Shown one piece after another: positions 36,935 to 46,451 of a stretch of 64,000 bases of DNA; position 1 is the stretch's first letter; the number at the start of each line of letters is the position of its first letter. Source of the stretch: an uncultured delta proteobacterium. GTDB lineage: Bacteria; Desulfobacterota; Syntrophia; Syntrophales; UBA8958. The stretch covers positions 1-64,000 of the forward strand of contig CAISJV010000084.1 in the NCBI GenBank assembly GCA_903885795.1, read 5' to 3'. The position numbers and the translations under genes are program-made. The notes beneath the pieces are model-generated. The model made no database searches, had not been told where the DNA came from, and saw only the letters and a program-made list of their open reading frames with translations.

Positions 36935-37933
36935 ATGAATACAGTCAGTTCCTTGTTGGATGATTCGTGGCGTGAGCGGTACCGGCGGATATCCTCTCTC
37001 AATATCCGCAGTTCCATATATGATGTGACCAACCAGTGCAATTTGCGTTGCCGGGGTTGTTTCTTCTATTCTTCGAAGGAGCATGAGGCGGCCTCTGAAG
37101 AGATGGATTTGCAGAAGTGGCATGAGTTTGTCGGGAGAGAGAAGGAGCGGGGTGTGAATCTCGCTATCCTGATCGGCGGTGAGCCAACGCTGTATCTGGA
37201 CCGGGTGGCCGCGTTTTACCAAACCATGCCGACGTATTGCGCTACAAACGGACAGATCAAGGTTCCCCGGGACCGTTTTCCCGACATGATGGTGGGCATA
37301 TCGCTATGGGGTGACGAAGAGGATGAAAAGGTGCTGCGGGGAAAGAATACCTTTGCCGTCTCCAGCAAGAATTACGAAGGCGACCCCTACACCTATTATC
37401 TCTATACGATCACGCCGAAACAGGTCGGACGGATCGGAGAGGTCATCCGGAAAATTGACGATGCAGGGCTCAAAGTCCATCTCCAATTGCTGACGAATGA
37501 CGAGCAGGTGGATGGATATTCCTGGACGGAAGAAAAAATGCGCGACGTGCGCGCTGAAATGGACGAAATGTTGGAGTATTACCCTAAAACGGTAATCTCT
37601 TGTAAATACTACCACGAAATCATCACCACGGGCAAAATGATGGGGCGGTCTTTTGGCTGGAACGAGTGCCCATCCGTCACTGAATCGATGGATAAGCGGA
37701 ATCCCCGGCCCAAACGGCTCATCCGGTTTATCCGCTGGGCGTCGGATCTGAAGACACAGCACCGCTGCTGCACCTCGGCGACCCGCGATTGTGCGACCTG
37801 CAAGGACGGCGCTGCGCATATGAGTTGGGTCATGGTCAACAAGCGGGAGCACCTGAAATCCGCAAAGGACCTGCAGAACTGGATCGAGGTCTACGAGATG
37901 TTCGCCAAGCTCTACCAGTTCATCCCATGGTAG
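36935..37933 (+). CDS. Radical SAM enzyme 3 (second of a tandem pair)
   Basis: The 332-residue protein has the triad C35, C39, C42 in TNQCNLRCRGCFFYS, the GGEPTLY SAM-binding segment and C-terminal cysteines in RCCTSATRDCATCKDGAA that may hold an auxiliary Fe-S cluster. It follows its paralogue by only 3 bases, pointing to gene duplication and possibly a heterodimer or two successive steps. It contains no cobalamin domain. Function unassigned. Confidence 0.9.
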   Translation: MNTVSSLLDDSWRERYRRISSLNIRSSIYDVTNQCNLRCRGCFFYSSKEHEAASEEMDLQKWHEFVGREKERGVNLAILIGGEPTLYLDRVAAFYQTMPTYCATNGQIKVPRDRFPDMMVGISLWGDEEDEKVLRGKNTFAVSSKNYEGDPYTYYLYTITPKQVGRIGEVIRKIDDAGLKVHLQLLTNDEQVDGYSWTEEKMRDVRAEMDEMLEYYPKTVISCKYYHEIITTGKMMGRSFGWNECPSVTESMDKRNPRPKRLIRFIRWASDLKTQHRCCTSATRDCATCKDGAAHMSWVMVNKREHLKSAKDLQNWIEVYEMFAKLYQFIPW

Positions 37934-37975
37934 CGCCGGCCATGAGCATCGTTTTTCCGGTCGGAACCGTACGGC

Positions 37976-39226
37976 ATGAATAAGAATCGACCGGTAATAT
38001 TGGGTTACGATGCCGTCTCCCCTTTGGGTGTCGAGATGAAGGACCAGTGGGAGCGGGCGTCCAGGGGAGAAAGCGGCATCGGGGTTCTCAACCGTTTCCC
38101 CCTGTCTGAAGGTTTTCCCGTCAAAATTGCCGGCCAGGTGGCGGAAATCAACCCCAAGGAGTATCCCTTCTTGTCCTCCCGGGATATGGCCCTGTGGACG
38201 TCGCCGATTTTCAGGTATGCCCTGCTCGTGGTCCGGCGAGCCCTCGAAAAAAGCGGGATTGAAATAACGAAGGCCTTGGCGCCACGGGTGGCCATTACGT
38301 TCAGCTCCGCCGTCGGCGGTCTCGATGCGGTCATCCGCGCGGACAGGCTGTGGGTGGCGGATGGGAAACTCCCCCACCCATTTACCAATGCGAATTCCTG
38401 TATAAATATGGTCGGGGGCAAAGTATCCATCATGACTGGGGCGACTGGTCCTATTACGTCCACCATCACCGCCTGTGCCACTGGTTCCACCTCCCTGACC
38501 GTCGGCGCCATGTTTCTGGAATTAGGCATGGCGGATGTTGTGATTTGCGGCGCTGTGGATTTCCCCCTGGTTGAGACCATTCTGGGCGGTTTTGCTACCA
38601 TGAACGGCACTTACAAGCCGAAGGAAGGGCAGGCGGAAGAACCGCCGGAGAAGGCAAGCCGCCCCTTTTCCATCAACCGGCGGGGTTTTGTCGTGTCGGA
38701 AGGGGCCGGATGTATCATTCTCGCCACCCGGGAATTTGCCAATGCCCATGGCTTGTCCCCGAAGATAGAGATGAAAGGATGGGCCATGACCTCGGACGCC
38801 CATCATTTTGTCGCCCCGAACCTGGACACAGTCACGCGTTGCATCGCAGAGAGTATAGCACACGCTGGTTTACAACCGAAGGACATAGATGCGGTCAATG
38901 CCCACGGGACATCGACCAGGATCGGTGACCGGGTTGAAGGGTATGCCCTGAGGGATATCTTTGGGGGGGGTATTCCGCCGGTATCGGCCAATAAGTCACA
39001 AATGGGCCATGCCATGGGAGCGTCGAGCGCCGTTGAACTGATCCTGGCCATGGAGGGTATGGTACAGGAGGCACTCCTACCTACCATTAATTATAAGCCC
39101 GATCCGGAGATTACTCTGGATTGTGTATCCGAGGGGGCAAGATCCCTCGCGCAAGAGTTTGTGTTAAAGAATGCTTTTGGATTCGGCGGTTGCAATGCAT
39201 GCATTGTTCTGCGCCGACGGGGATAG
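37976..39226 (+). CDS. Beta-ketoacyl-ACP synthase 1 (FabF-like)
   Basis: The 416-residue condensing enzyme has an intact Cys-His-His site: Cys167 in ITACATGST, His in NAHGTSTRIGD and His in NKSQMGHAMGAS. It would extend ACP-bound chains by two carbons. It sits 16 bases before a second ketosynthase of similar length and sequence; each keeps its Cys, so they are separate condensing enzymes rather than a KS-chain length factor pair. No strong ribosome site is visible at ATG 37976. Confidence 0.93.
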   Translation: MNKNRPVILGYDAVSPLGVEMKDQWERASRGESGIGVLNRFPLSEGFPVKIAGQVAEINPKEYPFLSSRDMALWTSPIFRYALLVVRRALEKSGIEITKALAPRVAITFSSAVGGLDAVIRADRLWVADGKLPHPFTNANSCINMVGGKVSIMTGATGPITSTITACATGSTSLTVGAMFLELGMADVVICGAVDFPLVETILGGFATMNGTYKPKEGQAEEPPEKASRPFSINRRGFVVSEGAGCIILATREFANAHGLSPKIEMKGWAMTSDAHHFVAPNLDTVTRCIAESIAHAGLQPKDIDAVNAHGTSTRIGDRVEGYALRDIFGGGIPPVSANKSQMGHAMGASSAVELILAMEGMVQEALLPTINYKPDPEITLDCVSEGARSLAQEFVLKNAFGFGGCNACIVLRRRG

Positions 39227-39241
39227 GATAAACCGGATTAG

Positions 39242-40507
39242 ATGAGAGCACCGAGGAACCGAAAAGTTTTTGTCATTGGCTATGGTGCGGCGACGCCCTT
39301 GGGGAAAACTTTTGCCCAAACGTGGGAGCGGGCCGTGCGAGGCGAGGCCGGATTTCGCAAAGTCACCCGGTTCCAGGTGGAATCCCTCTGCAACGTGGTG
39401 GGCGAAATCCCCGACTGGGATCCCCGGGCCTACCCCTTCTCCAACAAGAAGGAAGTCTACAACTGGAACGCCTCCTTCGTCATCCTGACCATGGCCGTTG
39501 TCAAGGAGGCCATGGAAAACGCGAGGCTCCAAATGGACAAGGAAACGAGCCCCCGGACGGCCTGCCTGATCGGTTCGGCCATCAACGGCACCGACGCCTT
39601 CCGGATCGCCCTGGAAAACATGCGGGACGGCGGTCCCTTGAAGGTCAGCCCCTATTTGCTGCCCAATCTTTGCGCAAACCTGCCGTCGGGAAAGGCGGGC
39701 ATGCTCATGGGATTTACAGGTCCTATCTTCTCACCCCAGGGAGCGTGCGCCTCCGGGAATCACGCCATTGGGATCGGTGCCCGGATGATCCGGGACGGCG
39801 ATTGCGACTTTGTCCTGGCGGGTGGTGTGGACATGCCGATCATGCCGGAAATCATTCATGGATTTTCGAACATGAACGCGACCATCAGAATAACCGCCCA
39901 GGACCGGGCGTACAATGATCCCTCCCAGGCGTCCCGGCCGTTCAGTCATGACCGAAAGGGTTTTGTCTTTGCCGAAGGAGGAGGTGTCGTCGTCCTGGCC
40001 GCGGAAGAGGCAATCGAAGCACATGGCCTCCACGCCAAGGCGGAGGTGATCGGCGTCGGCTGGACATCGGATGCTTATCACTTTACCCGGCCCAAACCGG
40101 AAACGATTATCCGGGCCATTCGGGAAACGATTGCCGATGCCGAATTGACACCGGCCGATGTGCAGTATATCAATGCCCATGGGACCTCGACCATCAGGGG
40201 AGACGCCACGGAAGTGGAATGTCTGCGGGCGGTCTTTGGCGAGGGATTGCGTCATATTCCCATATCATCGAACAAGTCCCAGATCGGCCATACCCTGGGC
40301 GGGGCGGCGGCCATTGAGGACGCCCTGACCATCGAGGGGATGCAGCGGGGGGTGATTCTGCCCACGATCAATTATCTTCCCGACCCCCATTTCGAAGGTC
40401 TGGACTTTGTCCCCAACGAGGCCCGGAGGGTCCATCATGAGATCGCCCTGTCGAACGCCTTCGGGTTTGGGGGAACTAATTGCTGCATCCTGTTCCGGGG
40501 AGTGTAG
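39242..40507 (+). CDS. Beta-ketoacyl-ACP synthase 2 (FabF-like)
   Basis: The 421-residue condensing enzyme has Cys169 in QGACASGNH, His in NAHGTSTIRGD and His in NKSQIGHTLGGAA. The nucleophile context (GACASGN) differs from KS 1 (TACATGS), hinting at a different chain length or partner ACP. Likely substrates are aryl or polyunsaturated acyl-ACPs (inference). The thioesterase begins 1 base after its stop. Confidence 0.93.
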   Translation: MRAPRNRKVFVIGYGAATPLGKTFAQTWERAVRGEAGFRKVTRFQVESLCNVVGEIPDWDPRAYPFSNKKEVYNWNASFVILTMAVVKEAMENARLQMDKETSPRTACLIGSAINGTDAFRIALENMRDGGPLKVSPYLLPNLCANLPSGKAGMLMGFTGPIFSPQGACASGNHAIGIGARMIRDGDCDFVLAGGVDMPIMPEIIHGFSNMNATIRITAQDRAYNDPSQASRPFSHDRKGFVFAEGGGVVVLAAEEAIEAHGLHAKAEVIGVGWTSDAYHFTRPKPETIIRAIRETIADAELTPADVQYINAHGTSTIRGDATEVECLRAVFGEGLRHIPISSNKSQIGHTLGGAAAIEDALTIEGMQRGVILPTINYLPDPHFEGLDFVPNEARRVHHEIALSNAFGFGGTNCCILFRGV

Positions 40508-40508
40508 A

Positions 40509-40988
40509 ATGAAACAGCGACCTTTCAGACCCGAAGCGTTGGAGGCGGATGCCCGTTACGTCCGGGACCAGGAAACGGGTCTTTGCTGGCACCTGTCGTT
40601 TAATCGGATCCTGTATATAGATACGGACCGGTCCGACGTTGTCTACCATGCCAATTATCTGCGTTATTTCGAGTACGGCCGGACTTCCCTGATGCGGGAT
40701 GCGGCCTACCCGTACAAGGAAATTGAAGACAGCGGCTATGTTTATCCCATCATCGATCTGGGGATTCAATTCTACGAGCCCCTCCGTTACGATGATCCCA
40801 TGCGTATCCATACCCGGCCGGCCGAACTGGAGCGGGTGAAACTCCGTTTCGATTACGTTATCATTCACGGCGAATCCGGGGCGATCGTCTGTAAGGGATT
40901 CACGAAGCACTGTGCCCTCAATGCGTCGGGCAGACCCGTGGCTGTGGACCCGAAGACCGTGCAACTTTGGAAGACCTTTCCCGCCTGA
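40509..40988 (+). CDS. YbgC-type hotdog acyl-ACP/CoA thioesterase
   Basis: The 159-residue product has the 4-hydroxybenzoyl-CoA thioesterase pattern: DTDRSDVVYHANYLRYFEYGR, with the usual Asp/Tyr region and a C-terminal KGFTKHCALN strand. The frame is open upstream to 40407 within the ketosynthase, but the real start is ATG 40509, right after that gene's stop. It would release or proofread acyl chains. Confidence 0.88.
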   Translation: MKQRPFRPEALEADARYVRDQETGLCWHLSFNRILYIDTDRSDVVYHANYLRYFEYGRTSLMRDAAYPYKEIEDSGYVYPIIDLGIQFYEPLRYDDPMRIHTRPAELERVKLRFDYVIIHGESGAIVCKGFTKHCALNASGRPVAVDPKTVQLWKTFPA

Positions 40989-41024
40989 GCGGAATATTCT
41001 AGATCGGAGAGTTCGATAACCCCT

Positions 41025-41312
41025 ATGACACGTGAAGAGATCAAAACAGCCATTCTGGTATTTTTCCGTAAAGAGTTTGAAATTGAAAATCCGGGCATGG
41101 AAGACAACTTGAGAGAAGTACATGGTTTCGACAGTATCGATGCCATCGAGTTACTCCTGGAAATCGAGAAGCTCCTCGGTTCTGAGCTGACCCATGAAGA
41201 AAAGAAGCGGGCGATGGATATCCAGAACCTCAATCAGGTTTGCGATTATGTCGAATCCCTGGCTAAGGTCAGGAATATAGGCAATGGGCAAGTGAAAGGT
41301 GTAATTACGTGA
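41025..41312 (+). CDS. Acyl carrier protein 3
   Basis: A 95-residue ACP with Ser37 in HGFDSIDAIELLLEIE. An extra C-terminal stretch (VESLAKVRNIGNGQVKG) is not conserved in ACPs. It is 25 bases before ketosynthase 3, its likely partner. Confidence 0.92.
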   Translation: MTREEIKTAILVFFRKEFEIENPGMEDNLREVHGFDSIDAIELLLEIEKLLGSELTHEEKKRAMDIQNLNQVCDYVESLAKVRNIGNGQVKGVIT

Positions 41313-41337
41313 GCACCAGTGAGGCTAAAGGAGTATT

Positions 41338-42579
41338 ATGGAAAGAAGAGTCGTAATTACAGCGTGTTCTGCCATCACCCCCATCGGCCGTACCAAGAAG
41401 GATATTCTTGACAGTCTGGTGAACGGGATCTCGGGCGTCAAGGTCCTCCGGGAGGATGATGTGTTGACCCCCTATATCCACTCCAAAGTCTTCGGGACCG
41501 TCGACTATCCCATCACCTACGATTTCAAGCGCCAGTACCGCAAAACCATGGGACCGGTGGCCTATTACGCCTGTCAGGTGGCGAAGGAGGTGCTCGAGAG
41601 CGCCGGTCTCGATGAGGCCTTCGTCACGGGCGGCCGCCTGGGTGTGGCCTTCGGTTCGACCCATGGCAGTCCCACGGTCCAGCGGGGAATTTACAAGACT
41701 TTTTTCAGTGGGTCCCAGGCGGGGTACTCTTCCATCGGCGCCGTCGATTACCTGAAATCGATGGTGCATACGACGGCCGTCAATATTACGAAGATGTTCG
41801 GCATCACCGGCCGCGTTATCTCCTCTTCTACGGCCTGTACGACGAGCAGTCAGTCTATAGGCTATGGCTATGAAATGGTCAAATACGGGATGCAAGATGC
41901 CATGATCTGCGGCGGGGCGGATGAGTATGATACGACCACTGTGGCCGTCTTTGATAATCTCCTCGCCTGTTCCACGGCTTTCAACGATACGCCGCATCTG
42001 ACCCCGCGCCCTTTCGACACAAAGCGCGACGGTCTCGTCGTGGGGGAGGGCGCCGGAGCCGTGCTCCTGGAAGAGTACGAACGGGCGCGGAAAAGAGGGG
42101 CTTCCATCCTTGCGGAAGTGATCGGATTTTCCTGCAACAACAACGGCGGCGACCTGATCCTTCCCAATTTGGGCGGCATCTCGGAAACCATCCGCCTCGG
42201 CTTGAAAGACGCGAAGATCCCTGCGGACGATATGGATTTCATAAGCGCCCATGCGACGGGAACCAAGATGGGCGACGTGATTGAAGCGCAGGCAATTCAC
42301 AACGTTTACGGGGGAAGGCCCGCAGTGACGGGGTTCAAAAGTTACATGGGTCATACCATGGGTTCTTGCGGTGCGATTGAGACCATCATCATGACATATC
42401 TACTGGCTGAAGGCTTTGTCGTGCCGACACTGAACCTGGAGGAGGTTGATGAGAGGTGCGCCATGATCAATCTGGTCAGAGTCCGGCGGGAGTGCCCGCT
42501 CAGGATCGCCGCCATCCAGAATTTTGCCTTTGGCGGTGTGAACACGAGCCTCATCATCAAGAAATGGGAAGGCCGTTAA
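41338..42579 (+). CDS. Beta-ketoacyl-ACP synthase 3 (FabF/FabB-like)
   Basis: The 413-residue condensing enzyme has Cys167 in SSTACTTSSQS, His in SAHATGTKMGD and His in KSYMGHTMGSCG. It resembles FabB and the APE ketosynthases more than KS 1 and 2. It is translated next to ACP 3. It starts at ATG 41338 with AAAGGAG upstream and ends 10 bases before the acyltransferase. Confidence 0.93.
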   Translation: MERRVVITACSAITPIGRTKKDILDSLVNGISGVKVLREDDVLTPYIHSKVFGTVDYPITYDFKRQYRKTMGPVAYYACQVAKEVLESAGLDEAFVTGGRLGVAFGSTHGSPTVQRGIYKTFFSGSQAGYSSIGAVDYLKSMVHTTAVNITKMFGITGRVISSSTACTTSSQSIGYGYEMVKYGMQDAMICGGADEYDTTTVAVFDNLLACSTAFNDTPHLTPRPFDTKRDGLVVGEGAGAVLLEEYERARKRGASILAEVIGFSCNNNGGDLILPNLGGISETIRLGLKDAKIPADDMDFISAHATGTKMGDVIEAQAIHNVYGGRPAVTGFKSYMGHTMGSCGAIETIIMTYLLAEGFVVPTLNLEEVDERCAMINLVRVRRECPLRIAAIQNFAFGGVNTSLIIKKWEGR

Positions 42580-42589
42580 CGGCGTTTGT

Positions 42590-43357
42590 ATGCTGTCATC
42601 ATTGACAAGACGCGTCTGGGATATTGCCGTCACACTCACCCTTTGGTTCTACTACATCATGGGGTATCTCGTGATCTTCTCCCCTTTTTACCTGTATTCT
42701 TTCTTTTTCTCTCCGCGCCGGGAGGCATCTTTCCAGAAATTGAATCAAATCCTGCACCGGCTCTTTTTCTCCCTGATGCGTGTCCTCATTCCCGGTGTGA
42801 AATGGCACATTTCCGATCAGGTCTCCTCCATCCGTTCCTCAATCATCATCGCCAACCATCTGTCCTTTCTGGATCCCATTCTGTTCGTGTCCCTCTATGA
42901 AAAACAGAAAACCATCGTCAAAAGCGAGTATTTCCGCTACCCCGTGTTCGGCTGGATTTTGAAGACCTCCGGCTATATGCCTTCTCTGGCGGAGGGGCTG
43001 TTCAAGGAGGACATGATGAATCAGGTTAAGAGCATGGCGGGATACCTCGCGGCAGGGGGAAATCTCTTTATCTTCCCCGAGGGGACGCGAAGCCGCGACG
43101 GTCGGATCGCTCCTTTTGACAAGGGTGCCTTCAGCATCGCCAAGCTATGTCGCGCTCCTATCCGGGTCGTGTCGATCAGTGGCACGAATAACCTATATCA
43201 ACCGGACAGCTTATGGTTCCATACCGGAAGCCGTCAGACCATCGAAATCACGCTTGCGGGGAGCATCGAACCGGACTACGGGAGTAACGCCTTTTCCCTA
43301 CCCGGTCTCATGGCGGAGGCGCGCGCCCTGTTGGAAGGGAAAAAGGCGGTGCGATGA
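42590..43357 (+). CDS. PlsC-like 1-acyl-glycerol-phosphate-type acyltransferase
   Basis: The 255-residue membrane protein has an N-terminal hydrophobic helix (VTLTLWFYYIMGYLVIF) and the acyltransferase motifs: HX4D as NHLSFLD, and FPEGTRSRDGRIAPFDKGAF. It transfers acyl chains onto a hydroxyl, usually of a glycerol phosphate. In aryl-polyene clusters such enzymes attach the polyene to a lipid. The last 4 bases overlap the radical SAM gene that follows. Confidence 0.9.
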   Translation: MLSSLTRRVWDIAVTLTLWFYYIMGYLVIFSPFYLYSFFFSPRREASFQKLNQILHRLFFSLMRVLIPGVKWHISDQVSSIRSSIIIANHLSFLDPILFVSLYEKQKTIVKSEYFRYPVFGWILKTSGYMPSLAEGLFKEDMMNQVKSMAGYLAAGGNLFIFPEGTRSRDGRIAPFDKGAFSIAKLCRAPIRVVSISGTNNLYQPDSLWFHTGSRQTIEITLAGSIEPDYGSNAFSLPGLMAEARALLEGKKAVR

Positions 43358-44904
43358 AAGTTGTTCTCCTCTCCATGCCCGACGTGGTGCCAATAATCAT
43401 CCATGAAATGGCGATTCACATGCCAAATCACGGCATTGCCTGTGTGGGCGGAAATATCGACGAACGCCACGAAGTCTACCTCATCGATCTCGTCCGCAAG
43501 AGAAACCACATCGCGGCCTATCTTGAGAAAAAGCTGAAAAGGATCGATCCCGCTCTCATCGGCCTGTCGGCCATGACCTGGCAATATCCGACCTGTATGG
43601 CCTTGATCGGGCTCATCAAGAGCATTCTCCCCCGGGCTAAGATAGCCGTCGGTGGGTATCACGCCACCTTGATGAGCGAAGAGATGGGCGATTCTCCCGA
43701 AGCGCACACTATAGACTTCATGGTCCGGGGCGAGGGAGAGGAAACCTTTCGCCGGCTGGTGAACGCTCTGGAGGAGACCGATCGCCTGGATTCAATCCCG
43801 TCCCTCTCTTACAAACAGGATGGACGGTGGTTCCACAACCCCCCGGGAGATCTCTGCGATTTATCCCGATTGAAGTTGCCCATCCGTGACCGACGGCGCC
43901 TGACCTCCGGCTATCATGTCATGTATTCGAAGGTCGAGGTTATGGAAACGTCCCGGGGTTGCACCCGCAACTGTAATTTCTGCAGTATCCGTCATATGTA
44001 CGGCCGTTCCTACCGGACGTATCCCATTGAACGCATCCTTGCCGATCTCGACGAAATTTATTATCGGAAAAAGACGCGCTTCGTGTTCATCATAGACGAC
44101 AACATGGTCCTGAATCCGAAATGGGTTACGGAGGTCTGCGACGCCATTATCAGCCGGAAGTATCGTAAACTGAGGTTTGTCGTCCAGGCCGACTGTGTTT
44201 CCATGGCTCAAAATGAAGCGATGGTGGAAAAGATGGCCCAGGCGGGATTCCGGACTGTCTTTCTGGGAATCGAGAGTGTATCGCGGGATAACCTCCGGAC
44301 CATTGGAAAGGGCAATATCGTCCCCGAGGCAAAGCGGGCGATCGAGATCTGTCACCGGCATGGCATCATGGTGATCGGCGGCTTGATCTTCGGATTGCCC
44401 GATGATGATGAAGAAGCCGTCCGGGAGAACTACCAGTATCTAAATGACCTGGAGGCTGATGCCTCCTACTGCCAGATGCTCTCCCCCTTCCCTAAAACCC
44501 CTATCCGGGACTACCTGATAAGCGAAGGACTGGTGTCGAACCCCGACCGTTATGAACGGTACAACGGCATGTGGGCCAACGTGAGAACGCGACACATGGA
44601 GAACGAGCAGTTGCAGTACGCCTTCTGGTACTATCGGCAGACCGCCCTGGGGTGGTGGACCCCGTCACCTTTCGCGAGGAGCCAGGGATGGCTGTGGACT
44701 GCCGCATGGATGTACCTGGTTAAACCGGTCATGAAATTCTTCATCGACGGGCAGCTTCGCCGGACGGGTTGGCAAGAACGGTATCGAAGGGAAATCGAGC
44801 GTCTGGAAGGGATGAATCGTTTTGCAGACCTGGAGAGGTTCCTTCCCGAAGGGAAGACCGCAGTCTTCGGGGAAGGTGATACCGGCAGAGGCCCTTCATC
44901 ATGA
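43354..44904 (+). CDS. B12-binding-type radical SAM enzyme 4
   Basis: The 516-residue protein has an N-terminal B12-binding-like domain (about 1-165, with LIGLSAM, IAVGGYHATLM, FMVRGEGEETF) and a radical SAM barrel with C203, C207 and C210 in SRGCTRNCNFCSIR. A C-terminal region, about 400-510, is typical of BchE/HpnJ-like members. It could methylate or cyclise an unactivated chain; substrate unknown. It is coupled to the acyltransferase before it and the dehydratase fusion after it (4-base overlaps both sides). Confidence 0.9.
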   Translation: MKVVLLSMPDVVPIIIHEMAIHMPNHGIACVGGNIDERHEVYLIDLVRKRNHIAAYLEKKLKRIDPALIGLSAMTWQYPTCMALIGLIKSILPRAKIAVGGYHATLMSEEMGDSPEAHTIDFMVRGEGEETFRRLVNALEETDRLDSIPSLSYKQDGRWFHNPPGDLCDLSRLKLPIRDRRRLTSGYHVMYSKVEVMETSRGCTRNCNFCSIRHMYGRSYRTYPIERILADLDEIYYRKKTRFVFIIDDNMVLNPKWVTEVCDAIISRKYRKLRFVVQADCVSMAQNEAMVEKMAQAGFRTVFLGIESVSRDNLRTIGKGNIVPEAKRAIEICHRHGIMVIGGLIFGLPDDDEEAVRENYQYLNDLEADASYCQMLSPFPKTPIRDYLISEGLVSNPDRYERYNGMWANVRTRHMENEQLQYAFWYYRQTALGWWTPSPFARSQGWLWTAAWMYLVKPVMKFFIDGQLRRTGWQERYRREIERLEGMNRFADLERFLPEGKTAVFGEGDTGRGPSS

Positions 44905-46451
44905 AGACTTCGGCTGTGGAAAAGGCGCCTCCCGAGCCGCTGGAAAGGGTCCGTCTACCCATGACGATTCCCATCACGCCATATCTCCGGGACCACCGGA
45001 TCGACGGGAAGATCGTTCTGCCTGCCGTGGAGATCCTCCAGCACCTGGCTGCGTCGGTAAAGGCCCATCGGACCGATGCCGCGATATGTCGTATGGAGGC
45101 GGTCAAATTCATGCACTTTTTACAGATCCCGGAAGATTCCTCCGCAATCGAGGCCTGTCATGAGCTGGATATCCATGAAGGGGGCCGTCTTGTTTCCCGG
45201 CTGATCACCAGGAACCTAATTTCGGGGACCGGAATCAAAAGGTCCAAAGTCCACGCAGTGGTCGAATTCACCCGTCCGAAAGAGGACATACCAAAGCTTC
45301 CCATGGATATTGCCGCCGCTTTGGACGGTGTCTCCTGCGAAATCACGGCCTCAAAATTGTACACTGAACTCGTACCCTTTGGGCCTGCCTATCAAAACAT
45401 TATCGGCAGTCTCTTCCTTACGGAAAACGGCGCCGTTGCCAAGGTGTTTGCTGTGAGGCAGCCGTTGGTCTCCGAGCTTCTAGGCTCCCCCTTTCCCTTT
45501 GATGCCGCCCTCCACGCCGCTTGCGTCTGGGGGCAGAAGTTTCACCGCCTCACCGCCTTTCCGGTTGGTTTTGAAGAGCGGATCATTGTCGAACCGACGG
45601 TGCCGGGTGAGATCTACCACTGCCGGATTCTCCCCGTTGCTGTGACCGGGGATGATCTCACCTTCGATATCTGGATTCACGATATGGCGGGGGGGCTGCG
45701 CGAGGCGATCCGGGGGGTGGCGATGAAGGAGATCTTTCCCGGCCGTATTGTGCCCCCCGGCTGGGTCCGGAGAGAGGAGGCAGCACCGCTGGCAGAGATA
45801 CGTGAGCAGTGTCAGGCCGTCGCGGTCGTCGATCGGCGGACCATGGCGGATTTCGCCGCCCTGGCCCTGACCGTGTCGGAGCGTGAGCGCCTGGAAAAAA
45901 TGGGAAAGAAGCGGCAGACAGACTTTCTGGCAGGGCGTCTCGCCCTGAAATTCATCTCCCGGAAGTTGGCCGGCGGCGACATGGCAACGCCGGCATCGGC
46001 CATTCACACGATGTCTTCCGATGGCATTCGTCCCTGCTGTATCGTTGCGGGCGCTGATGATTCTGTGTTTTGCTCCGTCTCCCATGACTCGCGTTTTGCC
46101 GCTGCTGTGGCCGGGGACGGGGAAATCGGTGTGGATGTGGAACGCCTATCTGAAAAAGTCTTGAAATCCAGACGCATCTATATGAGCGAGGAAGAACTGG
46201 CCTTGACGGAAGGGTCACCCCTGGGGATCGTCCCGGCATCGATCCGGGTATGGTCCATAAAAGAGGGAATAGCCAAGGCCACGGGCCTACCCCTCGCCGA
46301 ATCATGGCGGAATGTTAAGGTCGAGCGCGTCGGAAGGCGCCGGAGCCTTCTGACCGTTGAAGGGGTTTGGTACACGGCCTTTCACGACAGTGTTGACGAT
46401 CACGTCTTCACCCTGGTGAAGCGGGAAGGACCGGGGAGTGAACGGACATGA
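44901..46451 (+). CDS. Fusion of a PKS-type dehydratase with a phosphopantetheinyl transferase
   Basis: The 516-residue protein joins two functions. Residues about 20-290 form a double-hotdog PKS dehydratase: His32 in RDHRIDGKIVLPAVE and Asp201 in FPFDAALHAA are the expected catalytic pair. Residues about 310-510 form an Sfp-type phosphopantetheinyl transferase, with GVDVER, SVSHDSRFAA and WSIKEGIAKATG. The transferase should activate the locus ACPs; the dehydratase may form a double bond. The fusion is unusual and shows that the locus supplies its own carrier activation. It overlaps both neighbours by 4 bases. Confidence 0.88.
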   Translation: MKTSAVEKAPPEPLERVRLPMTIPITPYLRDHRIDGKIVLPAVEILQHLAASVKAHRTDAAICRMEAVKFMHFLQIPEDSSAIEACHELDIHEGGRLVSRLITRNLISGTGIKRSKVHAVVEFTRPKEDIPKLPMDIAAALDGVSCEITASKLYTELVPFGPAYQNIIGSLFLTENGAVAKVFAVRQPLVSELLGSPFPFDAALHAACVWGQKFHRLTAFPVGFEERIIVEPTVPGEIYHCRILPVAVTGDDLTFDIWIHDMAGGLREAIRGVAMKEIFPGRIVPPGWVRREEAAPLAEIREQCQAVAVVDRRTMADFAALALTVSERERLEKMGKKRQTDFLAGRLALKFISRKLAGGDMATPASAIHTMSSDGIRPCCIVAGADDSVFCSVSHDSRFAAAVAGDGEIGVDVERLSEKVLKSRRIYMSEEELALTEGSPLGIVPASIRVWSIKEGIAKATGLPLAESWRNVKVERVGRRRSLLTVEGVWYTAFHDSVDDHVFTLVKREGPGSERT

